This document shows, piece after piece, positions 48,526-60,650 of a stretch of 64,000 nucleotides of DNA. The position numbers and the translations under genes were made by a program. The DNA comes from Dromiciops gliroides. Taxonomy: Eukaryota > Chordata > Mammalia > Microbiotheria > Microbiotheriidae. Numbering within the stretch: the first letter of the stretch is position 1; each line of letters begins with the position of its first letter. The notes under the pieces were generated by a model that made no database searches, was not told where the DNA came from, and was given only the letters and a program-made list of their open reading frames with translations. The DNA lies in assembly GCF_019393635.1 (NCBI RefSeq), contig NC_057867.1, forward strand, positions 3,439,889-3,503,888, in the 5' to 3' direction.

Positions 48526-50002
48526 TTGTTGACAAGGGCAAGAAATGAAGAGAGTCTCCCCGTACCTCTGGCATCATCTTCTGATGACCATCAAACGTCT
48601 GACAGATGGGTCTCCTGGAGAGGGCATTCCAGCTGGAGGAAAAGGAAGAGAGGGACAATCTTCTGTTTCTACCTCATCTTCTTCTTGCTTTGCTCCTCTT
48701 GTCCTGGATCTCAAGGAGAAAGCATCTACCTTCCCATTTCCCCCTTTTCCCATACTCACCTTCTAGTCAAGTCTCTGTAGCAATGGAGAGAGATAAGCTC
48801 CTCTCCCCCAGCCTGCTTGTAGTCTTCTTACAACACTAGACTTGATTGTGGAAAGAAGGAGACACAAAGGATCTCCTTTGAGTTTTCTCCTTTTCCCTGA
48901 TGTTTGCAATCAGTCGAACGGAGAGGGCATTGAAGGGAGCTAGTCTTGTTTGTCAGGCCAAGCAGCCAGCTCTTGCTTACCTTTCTTTCTGCCTCAGACC
49001 TGCCTTTCTTAAAGTCTTCTTGCCTGGGACCAAGGAAAGAAGGAGAGAAAGAAGGAGACTTCAGAGCTAGGAACTGACTTCCCTTAATTCTAAACGCTAG
49101 ATTCTAGAAAAGACAAAAAGACATTTGTCTTCCTGCTCCATTGATCACGAATTTACTGTGTTTTTCCCAGAGAGTGGCAGAAGGTGAGAAAGACAGAGCA
49201 GACACGGGAAACAGAGAGGGAAGTGAGTAAAGGGGAGAAACAGGGCAAAACATGAAAAAGGAAACGGAACAAATGGAGAAAAAAGTTTTGTTTTGTTTTT
49301 TTTTCCGAACCGGCCTTACCTTAGCTGTGTTCCTAGTGGCCTGACTCAGCAAAACACAATCTTCTCTCTTGCTCATGTATTGCTCATCTCTTTCCTAGAC
49401 CAGTGCAGGAGAGAAGGAGAAGAGAGATACGGGTGAGAGCCTCTTTACTTCCGCAACAATTTTTCCAATTTGTTGACCTGGACCAGAAGTAAGGAAGGTC
49501 TCCCCGTACCTTTTGTCTCGTCCTCTGATCACCATGCAACTTCTGCCAGATTGGTCTCCTGGAGAGGGGATAAGAACAGTAATAAAGGAAAGCGAGGGAC
49601 ATTCTTCTTGTTCCTCCTTAATTTCTAATGGCTCTGCTCTTCTGGGTCTCCCCCTGGCAAAAGAGGGAGCGTTCCCATTGCTCCTTCTCCACTTACTCAC
49701 ATCCACCAACTGTGGTTGTTGCAATGGAGAGAGAACTATAACTTCCTCTCTGTCTCTCTCCTTGTAGTCTTCTTACCGCTCTAGTCTTGCTTGCGGGAAG
49801 AAGGAGAAAGAGACCAGCTCATGTGAGTTTTCTCTCTTGATCTGATATAAAAATAGGGAGAGCATGGTGCTTGTACTGCATGCCCTTTACTTTCTTCAAT
49901 CCTATTGTCAAAATACCCTACAAGAGAAAGAGTCATGTCTCTTCTTTGTATATTAATCATCAATTTAGTGCAGATTCCCCCCAGAGTGGCAGAATGTGAG
50001 AG

Positions 50003-50063
<61 letters not shown>

Positions 50064-50314
50064 AGGAAAAACAGAGAGGAAGGGAGGGAATGAGAAAGAA
50101 AAGGGGACAAAAGAATAGTGAAAGAAATAATGAAGAAGAATTTAACTCTTCCTACCTGCCCTGTCCTTGCTGTGGCCCTGGCGGCCCAAATCAGGAAAAG
50201 AGAATCGTCTGTCCTTCTCACCTATTGTTCATGTCTTTGCCAAAATATTGAAAGAGAGAAAGAGAAACGAGACATGGGTGAGAACCACTTCACTTCTTCC
50301 AGAATCTGTCCACT
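48526..50314 (-). repeat. Array B, unit 8 (second of duplicated pair)
   Basis: 1,789 bp, short type ('ctgatataaaaatagggaga'). Alpha box 49320-49394; (GA)n 50006-50062. Virtually identical to unit 10. Confidence 0.92.
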
Positions 50315-52290
50315 TTGTTGACAAGGGCACGAAATGAAGGGGGTCTCCCCGTACCTCTGGCGTCATCTTCTGATGACCATCAAACGTCTGACAGATGGGT
50401 CTCCTGGAGAGGGCATTCCAGCAGGAGGAAAAGGAAGAGAGGGACAATCTTCTGTTTTTACCTCATCTTCTCCTTGCTTTGCTCCTCTTGTCCTGGATCT
50501 CAAAGAGAAAGCATCTACCTTCCCACTTCCCCCTTTTCCCATACTCACCTTCTAGTCAAGTCTCTGTAGCAATGGAGAGAGATAAGCTCCTCTCCCCCAG
50601 CCTGCTTGTAGTCTTCTTGCAACACTAGCGTTGATTGTGGACAGGAGACAGAGAGGATCTCCTTTGAGTTTTCTCCTTTTCCCTGATGCTTGCAATCAGT
50701 CAAATGTAGAGGGCATTGAAGGAAGCCTGTCTTCTTTGTCATGCCAAGCAGGCATCAATTGCTTCCCTCTCCTCCTGCCTGAGGCCTGCCTTTCCTAAAG
50801 TCTCCTTTCCTGGGGGCCAAGGAAAGAAGGAGAGAGAGAAGGGGACTTCAGAGCTAGGAATTTATTTCCCTGAATTCTAAACGTTAGACCCTGGCAATGA
50901 CCAAAAGTCATTGTACTGTACCACTGCTCATCAATTTCCTGTGTTTTTCCCAGAGAGTGCCAGAAGGTGAGAAAGACAGAGCAGACAGGGGAAACACAGA
51001 GGGCAGTGAGGGAAGGGTAGAGCAGGGCAAAAAAATGCAAAAGAAAACGGACAAAAAGAGAAAAAAGGTGTTTTTTCTTTGAAACTGCCTTACCTTTGCT
51101 GTGTTCCTAGTGGCCTGACTCAGCAAAACACAATCTTCTCTCTTGCTCATGTATTGCTCATCTCTTTCCTAGAACAGTGCAGGAGAAAAGGAGAAGAGAG
51201 ATACGGCTGAGACCCCCTTTACTTCCTCAACAATTTTTCCAATTTGTTGACCAGGACCAGAAGTAAGGAAGGTCTCCCCGTACCTGTTGTCTCGTCCTCT
51301 GATCACCATGTAACTTCTGCCAGATTGGTCTCCTGGAGAGGGGATAAGAAGAGTAGTAAAGGAAAGTGAGGGACATTCTTCTTATTCTTCCTTAATTTCT
51401 AATGTCTCTGCTCTTCTGGGTCTCTTCTCTACTTACTCACATCCACCTCCTGTTGTTGTTGCAATGCAGAGAGAACGGTAAGTTCCTCTCTGTCTCCCTC
51501 CTTGTAGTCTTCTTGCTCCACTAGTCTTGCTTGCGGGAAGAAGGAGAAAGAGACCAGCTCATGTGAGTTTTCTCTTTTGACCTGATGTGTGGGATTAGGG
51601 AAAGAGAGAGGGCCTTCAACGAGCCCTGTCCTGTTTGTTAGGCCAAGCTGGCATCTCCTGCATGCCTCTCGCTTTCTGTCTTGAACATGCCCCTGGTTTA
51701 GTGCTCTTGGCCATGGCAATGAAAGAGAGGGAGAGCATGGTGCTTGTACTGCATGCCCTTTACTTTCTTCAATCCTATCGTCAAAATACTCTATATGAGA
51801 AACATTCATCTCTCTTCCTTGTATATTAATCATCAGTTTGGTACAGATTCCCCCCAAGAATGACATAATGGGAAAAACTGAGAGAGAGAGAGACAGAGAG
51901 AAAGGGAGAAGGAGAGAGAGAGGGAGAGATAGAGGGAGAGAGAAGAAGAAGAAGAAGAAGAAGAAGAAGAAGAAGAAGAAGAAGAAGAAGAAGAAGAAGA
52001 AGAAGAAGAAGAAGAAGAAGAAGAAGAAAGAGAGGAAGGGAGGGAATGAGGGAGAAAGGGAAGTAATGAGGAAGAACAAAGGACAAAAGAATAATGAAAG
52101 AAATAATGAAGAAGAATTTAACTCTTCCTACCTGCCCTGTCCTTGCTGTGGCCCTGGCGGCCTGAATCAGGAAAAGAGAATCGTCTGTCGTGCTAACCTA
52201 TCGTTCATGTCCTTGCCAAAATATTGGAAGAGAGAAAGAAAAACAAGACATGGGTGAGAACCACTTCACTTCTTCCAGAATCTGTCTACT
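50315..52290 (-). repeat. Array B, unit 9 (copy of unit 7)
   Basis: 1,976 bp. Alpha box 51094-51168. It differs from unit 7 in its first roughly 130 bp ('gcgtcatc' rather than 'gggtcatc', among others). After that I see only the GAA step. Confidence 0.92.
51942..52028. repeat. (GAA)29 microsatellite
   Basis: Twenty-nine uninterrupted GAA triplets, the counterpart of 48174-48263. Confidence 0.97.
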
Positions 52291-53767
52291 TTGTTGACAA
52301 GGGCAAGAAATGAAGAGAGTCTCCCCGTACCTCTGGCATCATCTTCTGATGACCATCAAACGTCTGACAGATGGGTCTCCTGGAGAGGGCATTCCAGCTG
52401 GAGGAAAAGGAAGAGAGGGACAATCTTCTGTTTCTACCTCATCTTCTTCTTGCTTTGCTCCTCTTGTCCTGGATCTCAAGGAGAAAGCATCTACCTTCCC
52501 ATTTCCCCCTTTTCCCATACTCACCTTCTAGTCAAGTCTCTGTAGCAATGGAGAGAGATAAGCTCCTCTCCCCCAGCCTGCTTGTAGTCTTCTTACAACA
52601 CTAGACTTGATTGTGGAAAGAAGGAGACACAAAGGATCTCCTTTGAGTTTTCTCCTTTTCCCTGATGTTTGCAATCAGTCGAACGGAGAGGGCATTGAAG
52701 GGAGCTAGTCTTGTTTGTCAGGCCAAGCAGCCAGCTCTTGCTTACCTTTCTTTCTGCCTCAGACCTGCCTTTCTTAAAGTCTTCTTGCCTGGGACCAAGG
52801 AAAGAAGGAGAGAAAGAAGGAGACTTCAGAGCTAGGAACTGACTTCCCTTAATTCTAAACGCTAGATTCTAGAAAAGACAAAAAGACATTTGTCTTCCTG
52901 CTCCATTGATCACGAATTTACTGTGTTTTTCCCAGAGAGTGGCAGAAGGTGAGAAAGACAGAGCAGACACGGGAAACAGAGAGGGAAGTGAGTAAAGGGG
53001 AGAAACAGGGCAAAACATGAAAAAGGAAACGGAACAAATGGAGAAAAAAGTTTTGTTTTGTTTTTTTTTCCGAACCGGCCTTACCTTAGCTGTGTTCCTA
53101 GTGGCCTGACTCAGCAAAACACAATCTTCTCTCTTGCTCATGTATTGCTCATCTCTTTCCTAGACCAGTGCAGGAGAGAAGGAGAAGAGAGATACGGGTG
53201 AGAGCCTCTTTACTTCCGCAACAATTTTTCCAATTTGTTGACCTGGACCAGAAGTAAGGAAGGTCTCCCCGTACCTTTTGTCTCGTCCTCTGATCACCAT
53301 GCAACTTCTGCCAGATTGGTCTCCTGGAGAGGGGATAAGAACAGTAATAAAGGAAAGCGAGGGACATTCTTCTTGTTCCTCCTTAATTTCTAATGGCTCT
53401 GCTCTTCTGGGTCTCCCCCTGGCAAAAGAGGGAGCGTTCCCATTGCTCCTTCTCCACTTACTCACATCCACCAACTGTGGTTGTTGCAATGGAGAGAGAA
53501 CTATAACTTCCTCTCTGTCTCTCTCCTTGTAGTCTTCTTACCGCTCTAGTCTTGCTTGCGGGAAGAAGGAGAAAGAGACCAGCTCATGTGAGTTTTCTCT
53601 CTTGATCTGATATAAAAATAGGGAGAGCATGGTGCTTGTACTGCATGCCCTTTACTTTCTTCAATCCTATTGTCAAAATACCCTACAAGAGAAAGAGTCA
53701 TGTCTCTTCTTTGTATATTAATCATCAATTTAGTGCAGATTCCCCCCAGAGTGGCAGAATGTGAGAG

Positions 53768-53826
<59 letters not shown>

Positions 53827-54077
53827 AGGAAAAACAGAGAGGAAGGGAGGGAATGAGAAAGAAAAGGGGACAAAAGAATAGTGAAAGAAATAATGAAGAA
53901 GAATTTAACTCTTCCTACCTGCCCTGTCCTTGCTGTGGCCCTGGCGGCCCAAATCAGGAAAAGAGAATCGTCTGTCCTTCTCACCTATTGTTCATGTCTT
54001 TGCCAAAATATTGAAAGAGAGAAAGAGAAACGAGACATGGGTGAGAACCACTTCACTTCTTCCAGAATCTGTCCACT
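52291..54077 (-). repeat. Array B, unit 10 (copy of unit 8)
   Basis: 1,787 bp. Alpha box 53085-53159; (GA)n 53771-53825, two bases shorter than in unit 8. The similarity to the previous block ends near 54148, where acgtctg in unit 9 becomes acatctg. Confidence 0.92.
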
Positions 54078-55815
54078 TTGTTGACAAGGGCACGAAATGA
54101 AGGGGGTCTCCCCGTACCTCTGGCGTCATCTTCTGATGACCATCAAACATCTGACAGATGGGTCTCCTGGAGAGGGCATTCCAGCAGGAGGAAAAGGAAG
54201 AGAGGGACAATCTTCTGTTTTTACCTCATCTTCTCCTTGCTTTGCTCCTCTTGTCCTGGATCTCAAAGAGAAAGCATCTACCTTCCCACTTCCCCCTTTT
54301 CCCATACTCACCTTCTAGTCAAGTCTCTGTAGCAATGGAGAGAGATAAGCTCCTCTCGCCCAGACTCCTTGTAGTCTTCTTGCAACACTAGTCTTGATTG
54401 TGGAAAGAAGGAGACACAGAGGATCTCCTTTGAGTTTTCTCCTTTTCCCTGATGTTTGCAATCAGTCAAATAGGGAGGGCTTTGAAGGGAGCCAGTCTTG
54501 TTTGTCAGGCCAAGCAGCCACCTCTTGCTTACCTTTCTTTCTGCCTCAGACCGGCCTTTCTTAAAGTCTTCTTGCCTGGGACCAAGGAAAGAAGGGGAGA
54601 GAGAGAAGGAGACTTCAGAGCTAGGAATTGACTTCCCTTAATTCTAAACGCTAGATCCTAGAAAAGACAAAAAGACATTTGTCTTCCTGCTCCATTGATC
54701 ACGAATTTACTGTGTTTTTCCCAGAGAGTGGCAGAAGGTGAGAAAGACAGAGCAGACACAGGAAACACAGAGGGCATTGAGGGGAGGGGAGAGCAGGGCA
54801 AAACATGAAAAAGAAAACGGAACAAATGGAGAAAAAAAGTTTTTTTTTTCTAACCTGCCTTACCTTAGCTGTGTTTCTAGTGGCCTGACTCCGCAAAACA
54901 CAATCCTCTCTCTTGCTCATGTATTGCTCATCTCTTTCCTAGACCAGTGCAGGAGAGAAGGAGAAGAGAGATACGGGTGAGAGCCTCTTTACTTCCGCAA
55001 CAATTTTTCCAATTTGTTGACCTGGACCAGAAGTAAGGAAGGTCTCCCCGTACCTTTTGTCTTGTCCTCTGATCACCACGCAACTTCTGCCAGATTGGTC
55101 TCCTGGAGAGGGGATAAGAACAGTAATAAAGGAAAGCTAGGGACATTCTTCTTGTTCCTCCTTAATTTCTAATGGCTCTGCTCTTCTGGGTCTCCCCCTG
55201 GCAAAAGAGGGAGCGTTCCCATTGCTCCTTCTCTACTTACTCACATCCACCAACTGTGGTTGTTGCAATGGAGAGAGAACTATAACTTCCTCTCTGTCTC
55301 TCTCCTTGTAGTCTTCTTACCGCTCTAGTCTTGCTTGCGGGAAGAAGGAGACAGAGACCAGCTCATGTGAGTTTTTTCTCTTGATCTGATATAAATATAG
55401 GGAGAGCATGGTGCTTGTACTGCATGCCCTTTACTTTCTTCAATCTTACTGTCAAAATACTCTACAAGAGAGTCATGTCTCTTCTTTATATATTAATTAT
55501 CAATTTAGTGCAGATTCCCCCCCAGAGTGGCAGAATGTGAGAGATTGAGAGAGAGAGAGAGAGCAGGAGAAACAGAGAGGAAGGGAGGGAATGAGAAAGA
55601 AAAGGGGACAAAAGAATAGTGAAAGAAATAATGAAGAAGAATTTAACTCTACCTACCTGCCCTGTCCTTGCTGTGGCCCTTGCAGCCCGAATCAGGAAAA
55701 GAGAATCGTCTGTCCTTCTCACCTATTGTTCATGTCTTTGCCAAAATATTGGAAGAGAGAAAGAGAAACAAGACATGGGTGAGAACCACTTCACTTCTTC
55801 CAGAATCTGTCCACT
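54078..55815 (-). repeat. Array B, unit 11
   Basis: 1,738 bp, short type, with a short (GA)n at about 55546-55562. Alpha box 54864-54938 (core CVLRSQATRNTAK, like units 6 and 14). Its right end ('cttgcagcccgaatcaggaa') matches that of unit 6, pointing to shared ancestry of the 6-7 and 11-12 junctions. Confidence 0.9.
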
Positions 55816-57541
55816 TTGTTGACAAGGGCAAGGAATGAAGAGAGTCTGCCCGTACCTCTGGGGTCATCTTCTGATGACCATCAAACATCTGACAGATGGG
55901 TCTCCTGGAGAGGGCATTCCAGCAGGAGGAAAAGGAAGGGAGGGACAATCTTCTGTTTTTACCTCATCTTCTCCTTGCTTTGCTCCTCTTGTCCTGGATC
56001 TCAAGGAGAAAGCATCTACCTTCCCATTTCCCCCTTTTCCCATACTCACCTTCTAGTCAAGTCTCTGTAGCAATGGAGAGAGATAAGCTCCTCTCGCCCA
56101 GACTCCTTGTAGTCTTCTTGCAACACTAGTCTTGATTGTGAAAAGAAGGAGACACAAAGGATCTCCTTTGAGTTTTCTCCTTTTCCCTGATGTTTGCAAT
56201 CAGTCGAACGGAGAGGGCATTGAAGGGAGCTAGTCTTGTTTGTCAGGCCAAGCAGCCACCTCTTGCTTACCTTTCTTTCTGCCTCAGACCTGCCTTTCTT
56301 AAAGTCTTCTTGCCTGGGACCAAGGAAAGAAGGAGAGAGAGAAGGAGACTTCAGAGCTAGGAATTGATTTCCCTGAATTCTAAACGCTAGATCCTAGAAA
56401 AGACAAAAAGACATTTGTCTTCCTGCTCCATTGATCACAAATTGACTGTGTTTTTCCCAGAGAGTGGCAGAAGGTGAGAAAGACAGAGCAGACACGGGAA
56501 ACAGAGAGGGAAGTGAGTAAAGGGGAGAAACAGGGCAAAACATGAAAAAGGAAACGGAACAAATGGAGAAAAAAGTTTTGTTTTGTTTTTTTTTCCGAAC
56601 CGGCCTTACCTTAGCTGTGTTCCTAGTGGCCTGACTCAGCAAAACACAATTTTCTCTCTTGCTCATGTATTGCTCATCTCTTTCCTAGACCAGTGCAGGA
56701 GAGAAGGAGAAGAGAGATACGGGTGAGAGCCTCTTTACTTCCGCAACAATTTTTCCAATTTGTTGACCTGGACCAGAAGTAAGGAAGGTCTCCCCGTACC
56801 TGTTGTCTTGTCCTCTGATCACCATGCAACATCTGCCAGATTGGTCTCCTGGAGAGGGGATAAGAAGAGTAGCAAAGGAAAGTGAGGGACATTCTTCTTG
56901 TTCCTCCTGAATTTCTAATGGCTCTGCTCTTCAGGGTCTCCCCCCGGCAAAAGAGGGAGCGTTCCCATTGCTCCTTCTCCACTTACTCACATCCACCAAC
57001 TGTGGTTGTTGCAATGGAGAGAGAACTATAACTTCCTCTCTGTCTCTCTCCTTGTAGTCTTCTTGCCACTCTAGTCCTGCTTGCGGGAAGAAGGAGAAAG
57101 AGACCAGCTCATGTGAGTTTTCTCTCTTGATCTGATATAAAAATAGGGAGAGCATGGTGCTTGTACTGCATGCCCTTTACTTTCTTCAATCCTATTGTCA
57201 AAATAATCTACAAGAGAAAGAGTCATGTCTCTTTTTTTTTTTCAGATGGCCCCATAGTTTATTTTTTTTCACTCTTAGAATAGAATTTTATTTTCCAAAA
57301 TATATGTAAAAACAAATTTTAACATCAATTTAAAAAAAAAATTGTTCCAACTTCTCTTCCTCCTCTATTCCCACCCCCACCCACTAGAACTCAAGCATTT
57401 CAAAATAAATTATACATGAGTAGTCATGGAAAACATTCCCACATTAGCTAGGTTGTGAGAAAAAAAGTCAGAAAACTCTCAAAACTTCAGACTGAGGAAT
57501 TGTCAAAGAGAAAAAACATTTTTTTAAAAAATGTGTTTCCA

Positions 57542-57707
57542 GGGGCAGCTAGGTGGTGCAGCGGACAGAGCACCGGCCCTGGAACCAGGAGCACCCGAGC
57601 CCAAATCCGGCCCCACACACCCAATACCCACCAGCCACATGACCCCGGGCAAGCCACCCACCCCCAATTGCATCACCAAAACAGAAAAAAAAAAAGAAAA
57701 GAAAAAA
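57542..57707 (+). mobile_element. SINE with many T-to-C and G-to-A changes
   Basis: Forward SINE inside the HAL1-like 3' region, flanked by aaatgtgtttcca. The head is normal, but the body has about 20 transitions, mostly T to C, relative to other copies. For example cgagcccaaatccggcccca stands where others read tgagttcaaatccggcctca. Confidence 0.88.
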
Positions 57708-58692
57708 AAATGTGTTTCCATCTATTTCAGATACTATCACTTCTTTCTCTGTAGATGGGTTGCCATTTTCATAGTCCTTCAGGGTTATATTGGACCATTG
57801 CCTTGCTGAAAATAACCACATGCTTCCCAGCAGATCATTTTACACTATTGCTGTTATTTCATATACAGTGCATTTCACTCTGCTTCAGTTCATGTAGGTC
57901 TTTCCAGGTTTTTCTAATAGTATCCTGTTCATCATAACCTAAATAAAGTACCTTAAACTTGACAAAGACTTTTCTTCGTATTAGCCCAGCAAAGTCATCA
58001 TAACTATTTCCCTCCATCCTATTCCCTTCCCATGATATTTACTCTATTTTCCATCTTCTTTTCAACTATTCCTCCTCAAAAGTATTTTACTTCTGACTGT
58101 CCCCTCCCCTACTCTGCACTCCCTTTTTTTTCACCCTTCCTTCCTTATCCTCTTCCCCTCATACTTTCCTGTAAGGTTAAATAGATTACTCCTCCCAACT
58201 GGGTGTGAATGTTATTCCCTCCATGAGCCAACTCTGATGAGTTTAAGGTCTTTGAGCTAATTCTATGTTCCAAATTTTCTTCCTTCCTCTCTCCTCAACC
58301 CTCCCTATGAAATCAAGCAATTCAATATTTCATACTTGTGCCGTTATGCAGAACGTCTTCACCTTCCTTGAAAGTATTTTGCTTTTTACTACTCTCTCCC
58401 AGAATCTGCCCTTCCCTCCTTCCCCTCTCCCCCCCCCCTTATCTCCCTCCCCTCCCTCAGGGCAAAATATATTACTCTACCCACTTGAGTATGTATGTTA
58501 GTCCTTCTTTGAGTCAATTCTGATGATATTAAGGTTCAATCACTCCCCAATTCCTTCCCCCTCTTCCCCTCCCCTCCATAAGCTTTTTTCTTGTTTCCTT
58601 CATACGAACAACCTCTCCCCAGACCATCTCTCCCCTTCCCCCTCCCCCAGTCTATTTCTCCTACACCTCAACCCTATTTTAAGGATGTCATT

Positions 58693-58785
58693 ATGGGTTA
58701 GTTAGGTGGCACAGTGGACAATGCACCAGCCCTGGACCCAGGAGGCCCCAAGCCCAAATCTGGCCCCATACATAAGACACCCCAC
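58693..58785 (+). mobile_element. Partial SINE with T-to-C changes
   Basis: Head to mid-body of a forward SINE (gttaggtggcacagtgg onward) ending near 'cataagacacccc', without tail. It shows T-to-C changes at several of the same positions as the copy at 57542 (aagcccaaatctggcccca). Confidence 0.75.
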
Positions 58786-58914
58786 AAAGAACAAAACATA
58801 ACATCTCTTCGTATTCAGTTCAGACCTGTGACCTCTGTATTATCTTCCCATATAGGAATGTTAACAGTTTGATCCTTTAATATCCCTCATGAAGTCTTTT
58901 TCCTGTTTATCTTT

Positions 58915-59907
58915 TTATGCTTCTCCGGGGTGTTGTATTTGAAAGTCAAATTTTCTATTCAGTTCAGGTCTTTTCATAACAAATGCCTGAAAGTCTTCTT
59001 TCTCCTTGAAGTTCCATGTTTGCCTCTGAAAGATGATGCTTAGTTTTGCTGGATATGTGATTTTGGGCTGTAGTCCCAGTTCCTTTGCCCTCTGGAATAT
59101 CATATTCCATGCCCTCTAGTCCTTTAATGTAGAAGCTGCTAGATCTTGCTTTATCCTTATTGGAGCTCCACAGTATTTAAATTCCTTTTTTCTAGCTGCT
59201 TGCAATATTTTCTCCTTGACCTGGGAGTTCTGGAATTTGGCTATAATATTCCTGGAGGTTTTCCTTTTGGGATCTCTTTCAGGAGGTGATCGGTGGATTC
59301 TTTCAATTTCTATTTTAGCTTCTGCTTCTAGAATATCAGGGCAATTTTCCCTCACAATCTCTTGGAGGATGGTGTCTAAACTCTTGTTTTGGTCATGGTT
59401 TTCAGGTAGTCCAATGATTTTCAAATTATCTCTCCTAGATTTATTTTCTAGGTCAGCTGTTTTTCCAAGGAGATATTTCACATTGCCTTCTATTTTTTCA
59501 TTCAATTGGATTTGCTTTACTGTGTCTTGGTTTCTCATAAGCTCACTAGCTTCCATTTGTTCAATCCTAATTCTTAGGCAATTATTTTCAGCAGACAGTT
59601 TTTTAATCTCCTTTTCCATTTGGCTTTTCAAACTGTTGACTTTTTTCTCATGACTCTCCTGCATTGCTCTCATTTCTCTTTCCATTCCTTCCTCTCTTTC
59701 TCTACATCTTTGTTCTATCTCTCCTACTTTCTCTTCAAAGTCCCTTTTGAGAGCTTCCATGGCCTGAGACCAGTTCATATTTTTCTTGGAAGCTTTGGAT
59801 GTTGGAGCTTTGACCCTGTTATTATCTTCTTCTTCTGAGGATGTATTGTGGTCTACCTTTCCACCAAAGAAATTTTCGATGGTCTTCTGCTTTCTCTGCC
59901 TACTCAT
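58915..59907 (-). pseudogene. L1-type ORF1 (RNA-binding coiled-coil protein) with one premature stop
   Basis: The frame opens at 59907 with MSRQRKQKTIENFFGG and stays open for 263 codons. A single in-frame TAG follows, and the same frame then continues to a natural stop at 58915, making 331 codons overall. Order: basic N-terminus; long coiled coil (about residues 65-150, containing EKEIKKLSAENNCLRIRIEQ); RNA-recognition-like region with NLKIIGLPENHD (about residue 165); C-terminal domain with RIHRSPPERDPKRKTSRNI and RAWNMIFQRAKELGLQP. The TAG replaces the Gln codon found at the same place in the copy near 15732. The 263-residue product would lack only the C-terminal end. In L1 biology ORF1p coats the element's RNA as a trimer; the rest is read directly here. 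Confidence 0.82.
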
Positions 59908-60585
59908 CCTGGCTTACTGTTTCTTGGCTTTTTACTCCTTAAAGTGTAGCGCTGCTTCCCGGACACACCATTCATGCTACAGCGTGGCCCAGGGGGTGAT
60001 TGGGCTTCTTCTCAGCCTGCCTGGCTTGTGAGTAATCACAGCTGCTTTCTCTTTGACCCGGAAACAGAAGTCTGATTGAACTCTGATTCTCTATAGTCGG
60101 AAGCTTGGCGTGCTTTTACCCCTCCCCCACTGGGCCACCACCACTCGATTCAGCCCACTGGTTCAGACCCAGGGCGCTTTGCCCCAACTCCAGTAGATAC
60201 TGCCTCCACTTCACCCCGGCCTACCTCCGAACCCCCTCACCCGTCCGTGATCAGAGCCTCAGAAGCTGCTGGTGCTGAAGACTCTGATGTGTTGGAGGCA
60301 CTGTCCCTGGCTGGGTCCGGACCGCGCGCTGAGCTGTTCAGCCTGATCAGTAGGTGATCAGAATTGCCCTCTTTTGCTGAGAAACAGTCTCACTCTGTTC
60401 TTATGTGCATTAGGCTGTTCTGGGTTTTGATTTTTATCGCATTATTTGGGCGTGAATGGACGGGTTTATCTGGAGCTTGTGGGAGTCACAGCCTCTCCTC
60501 CGCCATCTTGCATGTCTCTTCTTTGTATATTAATCATAAATTTAGTGCAGATTCCCCCCAGAGTGGCAGAATGTGAGAGACTGAG

Positions 60586-60616
60586 ACAGAGAGAGAGAGA
60601 GAGACAGAGACAGAGA

Positions 60617-60649
<33 letters not shown>

Positions 60650-60650
60650 C
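60586..60650. repeat. Impure (GA)n with GACA interruptions
   Basis: GA dinucleotides broken by gacaga steps, in the tract that is pure (GA)n in units 6, 8 and 10. Confidence 0.9.

Larger units (their letters stand above)
57234..60510 (-). mobile_element. ORF2-less L1 (HAL1-like), apparently complete
   Basis: A 3.28-kb minus-strand element with target duplication catgtctctt at 57224-57233 and 60511-60520. It has an L1-type 5' end (caagatggcggaggagaggc, at 60510), a GC- and CpG-richer 5' UTR (60510-59908), ORF1 (59907-58915), a long 3' region without any reverse transcriptase or endonuclease similarity, and a poly(A) tail (T-run 57231-57242). The 3' region contains two similar pyrimidine-rich segments (plus-strand about 58170-58260 and 58460-58545, sharing 'tctgatga..ttaaggt'). 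Two SINEs lie within. Lack of ORF2 with both ends preserved fits the half-L1 (HAL1) class known in mammals; family assignment is from memory. Confidence 0.8.

Noticed and set aside
46547-54077. CRISPR-like array
   Set aside because: Repeat units are about 1.8 kb with homologous, not unique, spacers, and the DNA is eukaryotic.
59216-59838. 145- and 72-codon plus-strand ORFs opposite the L1 ORF1
   Set aside because: They are antisense shadows of the ORF1 coding frame and have no independent support.
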